45,567 nucleotides of DNA, from assembly GCA_035429805.1 (NCBI GenBank), contig DAOMFL010000025.1, positions 1-45,567 on the forward strand, in the 5' to 3' direction. Source of the stretch: JALORV01 sp035429805 (lineage in GTDB: Bacteria > Pseudomonadota > Gammaproteobacteria > Burkholderiales > Burkholderiaceae_F). Positions 32,589 to 41,604 of this stretch are shown piece by piece. Under the pieces are notes generated by a model. That model was not told the origin of the DNA, did no database searches, and saw only the letters and a list, made by a program, of their open reading frames with translations. Position 1 is the stretch's first letter, and the number at the start of each line of letters is the position of its first letter. A program made the translations under genes and the position numbers.

Positions 32589-33550
32589 GATGCGCCCCGC
32601 AGTGCCCCGCCGCAGCTGCTGCCTTGCCCGGCCGTGCAGCCATAGCAGTGATCGGCCACTCGGATCGAGACGCCCGCCGGGTCGACCCGCAGCAGGTCGC
32701 GCAGGTGGCGACCACCCTCCTCGGCCAACGGCAGCCCAAGCTGCTGGTTGAAGTCGCAGTCGTAGAGGTTGCCTTGCCAGTCGACGCTTACGAGGCCGCG
32801 GCACATCACGCCATCGAGGTTGCCCGCGGCGTAGTTCTCCTTCAGCAGTCGCAGGTAGGGCTCGAAGCGGCCCTTGGAAACCAGCATCGAGCCAAATCGC
32901 TGGATCGGCATGTTGGCCAGCACGAACAGATCGTTGAAGACGATGCCGAAATGCTCAAACAGTTCGCGCTGGTAGTCGGCGCGCAACCGAGTCTGGTTCG
33001 GCGGGAGCACGGGCCCCTGTGGGTTGTAAACCAGGTTGAGGCGCAGCCCTGAGCCGTCCCGGCCATAGCCGAGCGCGTTCAACTGCTGCAGTGCCGCGAT
33101 GCTCTTGTCGAAGACACCCTTGCCGCGCTGCCGATCGACGTTCTCCACCGAATAGCACGGCAGCGAGGCGACCACCTCGACGCGGTGCGCGGCGAGGAAC
33201 CCGGCCAGGTCCTCCTGGCCGGGTTCATAGAGAATCGTGAGGTTGCAGCGATCAATGACCTTGACGCCGAGTGCCGCTGCCTGCTCGACGACCCAGCGAA
33301 AGCCCTCGTGCAGCTCCGGCGCACCGCCGGTGAGATCGAGAGCCTTGATCTGCCGCTGCACCAGCACAGCGGGAATCAGCTCGAGCGTCGCGCGTTCCAT
33401 CATCTCTTTGCGGTTGGGCCCGGCATTGACGTGGCAGTGCACGCAACTCTGGTTGCAGCGGTAGCCCAGGTTGACCTGAAGCGTCTCGAGCACGCCCCGG
33501 CGCAGGGCCGGGAAGTCACTCGACTGAAGCAAGGGCAGGGTCGCGTTCAT
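32585..33550 (-). CDS. arsS: Arsenosugar biosynthesis radical SAM protein ArsS
   Basis: ArsS is a radical SAM enzyme that attaches the 5'-deoxyadenosyl group of SAM to dimethylated arsenic, giving the adenosyl precursor of arsenosugars. The 321-residue protein shows the [4Fe-4S] motif Cys32-x3-Cys36-x2-Cys39 (YRCNQSCVHCHV), ALDLTGGAPELHEGFRWVV, and LNLVYNPQGP as in the family, with an extra C-terminal cysteine cluster (MCRGL, YDCDF, CYGC, SSCGGA). Some homologues carry selenocysteine in the last motif; here it is Cys. The ATG at 33550 has a GAGG site in front. It leads the operon and has its own motif-1 promoter at 33600-33630. Confidence 0.95.
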   Translation of the reverse strand: MNATLPLLQSSDFPALRRGVLETLQVNLGYRCNQSCVHCHVNAGPNRKEMMERATLELIPAVLVQRQIKALDLTGGAPELHEGFRWVVEQAAALGVKVIDRCNLTILYEPGQEDLAGFLAAHRVEVVASLPCYSVENVDRQRGKGVFDKSIAALQQLNALGYGRDGSGLRLNLVYNPQGPVLPPNQTRLRADYQRELFEHFGIVFNDLFVLANMPIQRFGSMLVSKGRFEPYLRLLKENYAAGNLDGVMCRGLVSVDWQGNLYDCDFNQQLGLPLAEEGGRHLRDLLRVDPAGVSIRVADHCYGCTAGQGSSCGGALRGAS

Positions 33551-33599
33551 GGAGGTCCTCAAATAGTGTCGGCCCGCCGCGCGCGGGTGTCGTCTCCCC

Positions 33600-33630
33600 T
33601 TCAGTCGGCCCGGGCCGCCGGGTTCTTACA
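33600..33630 (-). promoter_or_regulatory. ECF-type promoter, motif 1, upstream of arsS
   Basis: On the minus strand TGTAAGAA (33623-33630), 15 bases, CGACTGAA (33600-33607). It would drive arsS and the five overlapping genes behind it. The divergent partner at 33662-33692 is separated by 31 bases. Confidence 0.78.
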
Positions 33631-33661
33631 TCCCTGCCAGCCGCCGATGGCCGGATCGCCC

Positions 33662-33692
33662 TGTAAGAAACCCGCGGGGCCGGTCGACTCTA
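33662..33692 (+). promoter_or_regulatory. ECF-type promoter, motif 1, upstream of the glutaredoxin gene
   Basis: TGTAAGAA (33662-33669), 15 bases, CGACTCTA (33685-33692), about 70 bases before the grx start codon. Divergent to the arsS promoter. Confidence 0.78.
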
Positions 33693-33761
33693 TTGCACCG
33701 GACCCGCGTTCGGCGCCCATCCGGGCGCCGAACGCCACGGACCCGAGACAAGGAGACTCGA

Positions 33762-34022
33762 ATGAATCCCATCACGATCTATGGCACGCAACACTGCCCG
33801 TACTGCCACGAGGCCGAGAATCACCTGCGCAGCCGAGGGGCGGCGGATATCCGTCGCATTGCTGTCGATACCGATCCGGTCGCGCGGCAGGAGATGGCGC
33901 TGCGCACGGGAGGCCGTCGCAGCGTGCCGCAGATCTTTATCGGCGCGACGCACGTCGGCGGCTATGACGACCTGGTGCGCCTCGACCGTGCGGGCGCACT
34001 CATGCCACTGCTGGGTCAGTAG
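33762..34022 (+). CDS. grxC: Glutaredoxin
   Basis: The 86-residue protein has the class I active site CPYC (TQHCPYCHEAENHL), the conserved SVPQIFIGATHVGGYDDLVRL and the typical length of glutaredoxin 3. It would use glutathione to reduce protein or mixed disulfides, and glutaredoxins also serve arsenate reductases as electron donors. AAGGAG seven bases upstream supports the ATG. The upstream motif-1 promoter places it in the same predicted regulon as arsS and arsM; no arsC is present in the window. Confidence 0.94.
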   Translation: MNPITIYGTQHCPYCHEAENHLRSRGAADIRRIAVDTDPVARQEMALRTGGRRSVPQIFIGATHVGGYDDLVRLDRAGALMPLLGQ

Positions 34023-34055
34023 CGCCGCGACGCCAAACGGCGGGAGGTTCGTTGC

Positions 34056-34835
34056 TTGGGTGGGTTGTTCGCAATGTCGGGACGGTGGTTGGCCGGGTAC
34101 CTCAGCCGACCGTCACACGCCTGCGGCAGCGCCCCGGCGACGACGCCGGATCGGTTGCTCGCTGCGCTGCGTCCCGGCGACGTGCTGCTGGTCGAAGGTC
34201 GCACCCGTATCAGCACGGCGATCAAGTACCTGACTCAGTCAACCTGGTCGCACGCCGCGCTCTATGTCGGCGGTGAACTCGAGATTGCCGGCGCACCCCC
34301 GGGTCACCGTTTCATCGAGGCCGACATCCGCGCGGGGGTGCGCAGCACGACCGTTGACGAGTACGCGGCCCTGCACACCCGCATCTGTCGACCGGTCGGC
34401 CTCAATGCGGAGGACTGCAAAATAGTCGCTGGCTACGCGATCTCCCGTCTCGGCCACCGGTACGACCTGCGCAACGTGATCGACCTGGCGCGCTACCTGC
34501 TGCCCACGCCGCCGGTGCCGACACGGTTCCGGCGGCGAATGATCGCACTCGGCAGTGGCGATCCGACGCGCGCCATCTGCTCGACCCTGATCGCGCTGGC
34601 CTTCCAGTCGATCCGTTATCCCATCCTGCCGGTGGTCGAGTGGCAGAGCGCCGACACGCCCGAATGCCCCGGCTGCCGGGATGAAATCCTGCACGTGCGG
34701 CATCACAGCCTGTTCGCGCCGCGCGATTTCGACGTGTCGCCGTATTTTTCGGTGGTCAAGCCCGCGCTCTCGGCGGAATTCAATTTTCGACAGCTGGAGT
34801 GGGGCGACGACCGAACGAACTCTGACAGCTGCTAA
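34056..34835 (+). CDS. YiiX-like permuted NlpC/P60-type hydrolase
   Basis: The 259-residue protein has the YiiX/YebB layout: LRPGDVLLVEGRTRISTAIK followed by WSHAALYVG (the histidine of a circularly permuted papain-like site) and, later, RAICSTLIALAFQSI, whose cysteine would be the nucleophile. The substrate is not known; related enzymes act as amidases or lipid/peptide hydrolases. The start is TTG at 34056, eight bases after GGGAGG; an ATG at 34074 lacks such a site. It follows grx by 33 bases and probably shares its promoter. Confidence 0.8.
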   Translation: MGGLFAMSGRWLAGYLSRPSHACGSAPATTPDRLLAALRPGDVLLVEGRTRISTAIKYLTQSTWSHAALYVGGELEIAGAPPGHRFIEADIRAGVRSTTVDEYAALHTRICRPVGLNAEDCKIVAGYAISRLGHRYDLRNVIDLARYLLPTPPVPTRFRRRMIALGSGDPTRAICSTLIALAFQSIRYPILPVVEWQSADTPECPGCRDEILHVRHHSLFAPRDFDVSPYFSVVKPALSAEFNFRQLEWGDDRTNSDSC

Positions 34836-34859
34836 GCGCGTCGGATCGAGAGCATGCTG

Positions 34860-35066
34860 CTACTCGCCGGCACCCGGCGGCTTCTGCCCGTGGTCCGAAT
34901 GGGCGAACTCGCGCATGGCGCTGCGCATCACGGCCATCTGTCGCTCGAAATTGCGGCAGCCCGAACACATCATCAGGTGCAGGCGCAGCCCCATGCGTTC
35001 GTTCACACGCAGCGGTCGCTCCTGCGACTCCGACACCAAGCGGGTCACTTCGCGGCAATTCAACAT
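34860..35066 (-). CDS. Zinc-finger anti-sigma factor
   Basis: This 68-residue protein has the zf-HC2-like ZAS pattern: an N-terminal cysteine (MLNCREVTRLVS), then HLMMCSGCRNF. It has no membrane segment, so it is probably a soluble, redox- or metal-responsive anti-sigma factor that releases the neighbouring sigma when zinc is lost or thiols are modified, for example by arsenite (inference). The start overlaps the end of the ECF sigma gene by seven bases. Similar in layout to the orphan at 18.1 kb. Confidence 0.85.
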   Translation of the reverse strand: MLNCREVTRLVSESQERPLRVNERMGLRLHLMMCSGCRNFERQMAVMRSAMREFAHSDHGQKPPGAGE

Positions 35067-35683
35067 GGGCGCGCCTCTCCAGAAAACCAGTGATTCTCCA
35101 GGCACTCGCGCAGCCGCAGCCGCGCACGATGCAGGGTGACGTGGAGATTGCTGGTCGTCATGCCAATCGTTTCGCAGATTTCCTCGGACTCGAGCTCGAT
35201 GAACTCGCGCATCATCAGCACCCGTGCCTGGCGTGGCGGCAGCCCGTCCAGGCAGGTGTTGAACACGCGCCAGAAGTCGGACTGGTGGAAGGACGACTCC
35301 GGATCGCCCCAGTCCATCGGCCGCTCGTGGGGTTGCCAGAAGCCCCGGGTATCGAACAGCGACGGTTCGCCGCCGTCCTCCTCGTCTTCGCCGGATTTCA
35401 GCAGGCTGCCCGCGTACACCAGCCGCTCGCGCTGGCGCAGCGTGTCGGCAATCTTGTTCTTCAGGATCGCAAACACCCAGGTCTTGAGCGCCGCCGTGCC
35501 GCGAAAGGAACGGGCATTCTTCAGCGCGCCGATCAAGGCTTCCTGGACTGCGTCCTCAGCTAGGTCGGCGTCATTCAACTGCAGGGTTGCAAACTTGAGC
35601 ATCTGGCGGCGCAGGTCCTCCAGAAAGGCGGGGTGCGTCAGCAAATCGCCGCCCGGCTCCTCGTTCGACACGGTCGCGATCAT
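35060..35683 (-). CDS. ECF-type RNA polymerase sigma factor (second, with anti-sigma)
   Basis: The 207-residue sigma factor has region 2 (FATLQLNDADLAEDAVQEAL, then FRGTAALKTWVFAILKNKIA) and region 4 (DGLPPRQARVLMMREFIELE, SEEICETIGMTTSNLHVTLH), with an acidic linker of about 60 residues between them (SGEDEEDGGEPSLFDTRGFW) that is longer than usual and fits the group with soluble zinc-finger anti-sigma partners. It is translated with the anti-sigma (seven-base overlap) and NrtS (ATGA overlap). The operon promoter (37078-37108) has the motif found before arsM, arsS, grx and the MTA phosphorylase gene, so this is the best candidate for the regulator of all of them. Confidence 0.92.
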   Translation of the reverse strand: MIATVSNEEPGGDLLTHPAFLEDLRRQMLKFATLQLNDADLAEDAVQEALIGALKNARSFRGTAALKTWVFAILKNKIADTLRQRERLVYAGSLLKSGEDEEDGGEPSLFDTRGFWQPHERPMDWGDPESSFHQSDFWRVFNTCLDGLPPRQARVLMMREFIELESEEICETIGMTTSNLHVTLHRARLRLRECLENHWFSGEARPC

Positions 35684-35904
35684 TCGTCGTGCTCCTGCCT
35701 CAGTCGCGCGGTCGCGCCACTGTAGCTGGCGACACAATACGGGACCAGATAGTTGAGCGTGAGATGAAACCAGGAGACGCCGCCGCCGGCCATAATCGTC
35801 GAGCCCTGGTTGATCGCGTTGAGAATGCTCCCGACGATCAGCGACACCTTGAGCGAGTTGCTGACGATCGGACGCGACAGCGCGGTGCGCAACAACGGCG
35901 TCAT
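35680..35904 (-). CDS. NrtS-like small membrane protein
   Basis: The 74-residue protein has two membrane segments (SNSLKVSLIVGSILNAINQG and GVSWFHLTLNYLVPYCVASY) with the GTxLNxINQG-type first helix of the NrtS family, described as nitrate/nitrite transporters in some cyanobacteria and bacteria. It sits between the flavoprotein and the sigma factor, overlapping each by four bases, so its product belongs to this regulatory operon. Whether it transports nitrate, arsenical species or something else is not shown by the sequence. Confidence 0.8.
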   Translation of the reverse strand: MTPLLRTALSRPIVSNSLKVSLIVGSILNAINQGSTIMAGGGVSWFHLTLNYLVPYCVASYSGATARLRQEHDE

Positions 35905-37037
35905 GTGCTCGCGTCCACGATTCGCCCCTGGACGGCATTCAGGGAATGACGGCGGATGAAGTTCCGGTCGATGCGATCCTTCCAGCGCCACACCCACTTC
36001 CCTTCGGCGCTGAACGGACCCCACGACGCGATCGCTCGCCGCGACCCGCAGGAGAGCAGGTACAGGGAGCGGCGTCGCGGTCGAAAGGTACGCAATGCCT
36101 GGCCTGCGAGCGTTGCCAGCAGATTGGCGGCCAGCACCGGGCCGGCATGGACCGCGTGCACACCAGAGTGCGCCACGCTCACGTCCTGGCGCGCGCACAC
36201 ATCCCCCGCCGCAAACACGTTGGCATGCGAGACGCTGCGATGAGTGCGATCCACGGCGATGAAGCCACGTTCGTCGAGTGCCGGCCCTCCCAGCCGCAGC
36301 CAGCACGGTGCAATGCCGCCGGTGGCGGCGATCACGCAGTCTGCCGAAATCAGGGTCCCGTCGGGCAGCAACAGCCCCTCCTCCGAACCCACCGCCGGCC
36401 CGGGATGGACCTCAAGGCGCGCCTGCATTGCGGCTCCCCGGGTCCGCTCTCGAACAACTTGGGTGAATCCGGGCAGCATCCCGGTCTCCGCGGTGACCAG
36501 ACTGACCGAGGTGCGACCGCCCCGACGGCGAAATGCGTGCCGGACCGCCAAGGCGATTTCCACTGCCGCCGCGCCGCCGCCGACCACGGCGAGCCTGAAT
36601 CCCGAGTGTTTGCCGGCCGCCTCGAGGACCGCGGGCCAGCGGTCGAGGAAGTTGCCCAGCGGTCGAACCGGCAGCAGGCGCTCGCCCAGCAGCTCGAGCC
36701 AGGAAACGTCGGTCTCGCTGCCGACGTCGAGCGACAGAAGATCGTATTCGAGGTGCCGTCCGCTCGACAGCGCCACGCAGCGCCGACTCGCGTCCATCCC
36801 AACGATGCTCTCCTGCAGCAGGCGAACGTTTGCCGCACGGGCCAGCGCCTGCAGGTCAATCTCGCAGTCCTCGCGCGCATAGTGGCCCGCGATCCACCCC
36901 GGCAGCATGCCGGAGTACACCTGGTGCGACGCCGGTGTCACCAAGGTGACGGCGACATCGGTCGGGCTGGCCCGGCCGAGCGCCTTCAGGACGGCGAGGT
37001 GCGCGTGTCCGCCCCCGCCGAGAACCAGGTGCCGCAT
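35901..37037 (-). CDS. Pyridine nucleotide-disulfide oxidoreductase family flavoprotein
   Basis: The 378-residue protein has an NADH dehydrogenase II-like fold: FAD motif LVLGGGGHAHLAVLKALG, NAD(P) motif LAVVGGGAAAVEIALAVRHA, and the second FAD motif NVFAAGDVCARQ. The GGGGHAHLAVLK start and PVRPLGNFLDRWP segment match the TIGR03169 group, often fused or linked to SelD in other genomes. No SelD is present. The electron acceptor is unknown. It is the first gene of the operon driving NrtS, the ECF sigma and the anti-sigma. Confidence 0.85.
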   Translation of the reverse strand: MRHLVLGGGGHAHLAVLKALGRASPTDVAVTLVTPASHQVYSGMLPGWIAGHYAREDCEIDLQALARAANVRLLQESIVGMDASRRCVALSSGRHLEYDLLSLDVGSETDVSWLELLGERLLPVRPLGNFLDRWPAVLEAAGKHSGFRLAVVGGGAAAVEIALAVRHAFRRRGGRTSVSLVTAETGMLPGFTQVVRERTRGAAMQARLEVHPGPAVGSEEGLLLPDGTLISADCVIAATGGIAPCWLRLGGPALDERGFIAVDRTHRSVSHANVFAAGDVCARQDVSVAHSGVHAVHAGPVLAANLLATLAGQALRTFRPRRRSLYLLSCGSRRAIASWGPFSAEGKWVWRWKDRIDRNFIRRHSLNAVQGRIVDAST

Positions 37038-37077
37038 TCGAAACGTGCTCCGTCCATCAGATTTAACGTGACAGCCG

Positions 37078-37108
37078 ATCAGTCGCGGGGGGATGGGAAT
37101 TCCTTACA
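37078..37108 (-). promoter_or_regulatory. ECF-type promoter, motif 1, upstream of the flavoprotein-nrtS-sigma operon
   Basis: On the minus strand TGTAAGGA (37101-37108), 15 bases, CGACTGAT (37078-37085), 40 bases before the flavoprotein start. It would make the sigma factor operon self-activating. The divergent partner begins only 16 bases away. Confidence 0.72.
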
Positions 37109-37123
37109 GGCCCCACTCGAGGC

Positions 37124-37154
37124 TGTAAGAACCACCGCGGCGGCGGCGACTAAC
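37124..37154 (+). promoter_or_regulatory. ECF-type promoter, motif 1, upstream of the MTA phosphorylase operon
   Basis: TGTAAGAA (37124-37131), 15 bases, CGACTAAC (37147-37154), 33 bases before the ATG at 37188. Confidence 0.77.
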
Positions 37155-37187
37155 ACCCCAGGCACCAAGGGCACAGAGGCGACAGGC

Positions 37188-38056
<869 letters not shown>

Positions 38057-38057
<1 letters not shown>

Positions 38058-39004
38058 TGATCGACTTTGTCAATGTGCTGCTCGCCGCAGCACTCGGCTT
38101 CGTCCTGCAGCGATCGTCCATGTGCACGGTCGCCAACATTGAACGACTGGTCGTGCAGCGTCGGGTGGACGGCCTGCTCGGCCTCGGCGTCGCAATCTGC
38201 TGGGCCGGTGTGGTCCTGCTGGGGCTCGCCTGGATGCGGCCCGAGGCCGTCTGGCTGCCCAGCGAACATGGCCTGTCCTGGCTGCTGATCGGAGGCGCCG
38301 TCGTCATGGGTGCCGGCAGTGCCCTGAACGGTGGCTGCTTTGTCGGCAGCATCGTGCGCATCGGCTCGGGCAACCTTAATTTTCTCGCGACGCTCGTCGG
38401 CATTGGCCTTGGGTTGCGCCTGATGCAGTCCATCGCGCCGCCGCCCACCGTCAACGGCCAGGAAGCCGTGCGATACGTGCACGAGGGGTCCATCGCGTAC
38501 GTGGTCGCGTGGGCATCCTTTCTCACGATTGGCGCCGGTGCCGCCGCGATCGCCTGGCACAGCAGCGGTTACCGGCGGCTCACGCTGCGCGGCACCTGGC
38601 CACGCGTGCTGGCCTTGTCGGCCACCGGCCTCCTCGCCGGCCTGATGTTCGCGCGCAATCCCGGCTGGACCTACGCGAGCGCGGTCGAGGCGCTGGCGAA
38701 CGCGGACCGCGCCCCCGTCATCTGGTCGCCGCTCATTGCGCCCGTCGCGCTGTTTGGCGGCGCCATGGCAAGTGCGTGGGCATCACGACGATTCCAGCTG
38801 CAGCGCATGAACCTCGGCGATTCGCTGCGCTCCCTGTGCGGCGGCGCACTGATGGGCGTCGGTGCGGGATTGATCCCGGGTGGTAACGATATCCTGTTGC
38901 TGTGGGCCATTCCGGGGCTGACGATTTACGGCACGGTGGCCTATGCCGCCATGTCCGTGTCGATCGCCGCAACAATCATTGCTGCAAGGGGACTGCGGAA
39001 ATGA
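38057..39004 (+). CDS. YeeE/YedE (thiosulfate/sulfur transporter) family membrane protein
   Basis: The 315-residue protein has about nine membrane segments and the conserved cysteines of the family: RSSMC near the start (a thiol-binding loop in YeeE) and NGGCFVGSI in the middle, plus MGVGAGLIPGGNDILLLW in the second half. YeeE imports thiosulfate; relatives move other sulfur species. The start codon overlaps the mtnP stop (TGATG). In this setting it might import or export a sulfur or arsenic-sulfur compound, which is speculative. Confidence 0.87.
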
Positions 39005-40062
39005 AGACCGTCGAGGCCGGTGTTTGCGCATTGGTGGCGCTCATCGTTGCATCCAGTGCGCGCACGGATGACATCCTTCCACCGCTGCCTCGGCCGGTGA
39101 CCAACAACGTCACCGCCAGTGTGCGCGTTGCAGGTGTTGACTATGTCGTGTCGCTGCTCGGACTCGGCGCCGGCAAGACCTGGCGCGATATTCGTGCCGA
39201 CGGGTTCGTGCTGCGTGTCGGGCAGCCGGCCTGGGAGCCCTTGCCGTCGGTGCCGGATGGTGCAGGCCGCCTCGCCGCCGCCGCGGTGGCCGTTGGCGAT
39301 CGCATCCTGATCATCGGTGGATACACCGTCGCCGAGGACGGCACCGAAACGTCGACCCCCCACGTCTATGCGCTCGACGTCGTCCAGCGCAGCTACCAGC
39401 GGCTCGCGGACATTCCGACGCCGGTCGACGACGCCGTCGCCCTGCTCTATCGCGAGCGCTATGTCTACCTCGTGAGCGGCTGGCACGATCACGGTAATGT
39501 CGCGCTGGTGCAGCGCTATGACGTGATCGAGAATACCTGGATTGCTGCCACTGCATTTCCTGGGACGCCCGTGTTCGGCCATGCCGGCGCGATCGCCGGC
39601 AACGTATTCGTGGTCTGCGACGGCGTGGAAGTGAGCGAACAGCACGGCAAGCGGCACTTCGAACCTTCCCTGGAATGCTGGCGCGGCGTCATCGACGCCG
39701 ACGCGACCGAGACGATCGCCTGGACCCAAATTCCCCCGCACCCTGGGCCGGCGCGCTACCGCATGGCAGCGACGGTGCTCGGCGATCGGGCGGCGCTGCT
39801 GTTCGTGGGCGGCGCGGCGAATCCGTACAACTACGACGGCATCGGATATGACGGTCAGCCATCGGAGCCCGAGCCCGGCGCCATCGTCTACGATCTCCAG
39901 ACCGATCGCTGGCATCGCCAGGCCACCCCGGTTGCGACGATGGACACGCGCAACCTGGTGGTGGTGGGTGGCAAGGCACGCGTGATCGGTGGCATGCGTG
40001 CCGGTCAGCGTGTCGCAAACGACGTCGTAGCGGTCGCCGAACTGCCCTTCGATCGTCACTGA
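39001..40062 (+). CDS. Secreted Kelch-repeat beta-propeller protein
   Basis: The 353-residue protein has a signal peptide (VCALVALIVASSARTDD) and Kelch-type repeats with diagnostic double-glycine turns: RILIIGGYTVAEDG, YVYLVSGWHDHGNVALVQRY, AALLFVGGAANPY and RVIGGMRAGQRVAND. Repeats include AVAVGDRILIIGGY and Arg-Tyr-Asp-Val-type strands. These propellers bind ligands or act as galactose-oxidase-like enzymes; the copper ligands of galactose oxidase are not evident. The ATG overlaps the yeeE stop by four bases, so it is part of this operon, probably in the periplasm. Confidence 0.85.
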   Translation: MKTVEAGVCALVALIVASSARTDDILPPLPRPVTNNVTASVRVAGVDYVVSLLGLGAGKTWRDIRADGFVLRVGQPAWEPLPSVPDGAGRLAAAAVAVGDRILIIGGYTVAEDGTETSTPHVYALDVVQRSYQRLADIPTPVDDAVALLYRERYVYLVSGWHDHGNVALVQRYDVIENTWIAATAFPGTPVFGHAGAIAGNVFVVCDGVEVSEQHGKRHFEPSLECWRGVIDADATETIAWTQIPPHPGPARYRMAATVLGDRAALLFVGGAANPYNYDGIGYDGQPSEPEPGAIVYDLQTDRWHRQATPVATMDTRNLVVVGGKARVIGGMRAGQRVANDVVAVAELPFDRH

Positions 40063-40148
40063 ACGAGTCGCACGCACTCGCGGGAGGCGTGCGGCGTGCG
40101 CAGCGATACCTCGAGTGGGCCCCACCCGTGCCATGATCGCGCCGGCTT

Positions 40149-40919
40149 ATGCCCACCCCGCCAAAGCCCAGCGAACCGCCAGAGGCGAGGCCCGCCGCGC
40201 CGCCTGCGCTGTTGCGGGAACCTGCGCAGTCTCGCTATCGCCTGCTGCGCGGTGGCGCCGTCACCACGGTCATCGTTGTACTTGTGCTGGTGGCGGCATG
40301 GTGGGCGTCGATGCCGGCGCACTCCTTCGGTCCGGCCATGATTGACGCGGCCGCACGCCTGCAACGTGGCGTGGTCGAGCATCCCGTGCTCGCGGTGTCC
40401 ATCTTCTTTGTCGGATACCTGGCCGTCTGCAGCCTGAATCTGCCCGGGGCGACGGCCATGACGATCACGGCCGGCGCAGTGTTTGGCGTGCCCATGGGAC
40501 TCGCTATCGTGTCCGTGTCGAGCACCGTGGGCGCTGTCCTGGCGCTCATGGTGGCGTGCGCGCTGCTCCGGTCCCGGATTCGCGGCCGCTATCCGGATCT
40601 CGTCTCGTGGATCGAGGGCCGCGCCGGCGAGGACAGTGCGTGGCTGCTGCTGGCAATGCGCCTATTTCCGGGCATGCCGTTCTTCCTGGTCAACCTGCTG
40701 TTTGCAATGACGGACCTGCCGGTTCGCAGGTTTGCCTGGGTGAGCCAGCTTGGCATGCTGCCTGCTGCCGCGCTGTACTTGAGTGCTGGACGGGAACTCG
40801 CGCGCATGGGTAACGGTGCAGCGCCGATGTCAACCCGTGCGCTGCTGATACTGGCCGGCATCGCGACGCTGCTCATCATCGGGCGTCTGGTTCGTCGTCG
40901 TCTGCTCGCAACTCGATGA
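40149..40919 (+). CDS. TVP38/TMEM64-family membrane protein
   Basis: The 256-residue membrane protein has the VTT domain with SLNLPGATAMTITAGAVFGV and LAMRLFPGMPFFLVNLLFAM, matching the corresponding parts of the N-terminal domain of the fusion at 30.4-32.6 kb (LSLPGAAVMTLAAGALFGLF; LRLVPLFPFFIVNLVMGLT). VTT proteins are linked to lipid scrambling and to metal (selenite) uptake in some bacteria. It follows the Kelch gene by 86 bases without a visible promoter, probably co-transcribed. Confidence 0.87.
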   Translation: MPTPPKPSEPPEARPAAPPALLREPAQSRYRLLRGGAVTTVIVVLVLVAAWWASMPAHSFGPAMIDAAARLQRGVVEHPVLAVSIFFVGYLAVCSLNLPGATAMTITAGAVFGVPMGLAIVSVSSTVGAVLALMVACALLRSRIRGRYPDLVSWIEGRAGEDSAWLLLAMRLFPGMPFFLVNLLFAMTDLPVRRFAWVSQLGMLPAAALYLSAGRELARMGNGAAPMSTRALLILAGIATLLIIGRLVRRRLLATR

Positions 40920-40951
40920 CGGGTGACGCCGAAGCGGCAGGAGCGCGCTGA

Positions 40952-41545
40952 TCAAGGTGCCGTCGCGCCCCCTGCCAGGGTCCGGACACTCGCCAGAACG
41001 ACATCCGAGTCCGGCCGAACCTTGTATCCCGGCTCGAAGAACTTCGCCAGGATGGTGCGGTCCCGTGCCAACACGAAGATGCCCGGATGTGGCACGCCAA
41101 ATGCCGCGCTGCCGGTCGGATACTGCGCATCCCGAATGCCGATGTCCTCGGCCACCGCTCCGGTGGGGTCGGCGAGCATGGTGAATTGGATGTTCTGGCT
41201 ATCAACGAAGGCACGCACCAGCGGCACCTCATCGACGCTGACCGACACCAGCGGGAATCCAAGCGCCGCAAACTGCGTGGCCCGCTGATTGATCTCCACG
41301 AGCTGATGCTTGCAGAACGGGCACCAGTCCGCCGATCGCACGAAGATCACGGTGAGGCCGCGCGCGCCCATCAGGTCGTCAACCTTGTGCAGGCGGCCGG
41401 ATGAGTCTGCCAGGTGCAGCGGGTTTGTGAACTTTGCGCCGACGGGAGGGCCTGGCGGCACCCATGCCGGCTCGGATGCAAGTGCTGCCGCCGCAGCCAG
41501 CAGGAGCAGAACGCTCAGCATTGATCTTGAACATCGAGTCCGCAT
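40952..41545 (-). CDS. Secreted redoxin (AhpC/TSA-like thiol peroxidase family)
   Basis: The 197-residue protein has a signal peptide (SMLSVLLLLAAAAALASEPA) and a thioredoxin fold with the active motif DWCPFC (SADWCPFCKHQLVEINQRA), FPLVSVSVDEVPLVRAFV and PHPGIFVLARD. It is likely a periplasmic peroxidase-like or thiol-oxidoreductase enzyme. The start is taken at ATG 41545; a later ATG at 41521 would give a shorter, more typical signal peptide. It converges on the TVP38 gene, with 32 bases between the stops. Confidence 0.83.
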   Translation of the reverse strand: MRTRCSRSMLSVLLLLAAAAALASEPAWVPPGPPVGAKFTNPLHLADSSGRLHKVDDLMGARGLTVIFVRSADWCPFCKHQLVEINQRATQFAALGFPLVSVSVDEVPLVRAFVDSQNIQFTMLADPTGAVAEDIGIRDAQYPTGSAAFGVPHPGIFVLARDRTILAKFFEPGYKVRPDSDVVLASVRTLAGGATAP

Positions 41546-41604
41546 TCTTGGTCTCCATGATGTCATTCGAGGGTCCTTCGCTGTTCGATCGACGTTTAAT
41601 GAGA

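Noticed and set aside
35946..37187. Long upstream extension of the MTA phosphorylase frame
   Set aside because: The extension is antisense to the flavoprotein gene and spans the divergent promoters; homology to the family begins at 37188.
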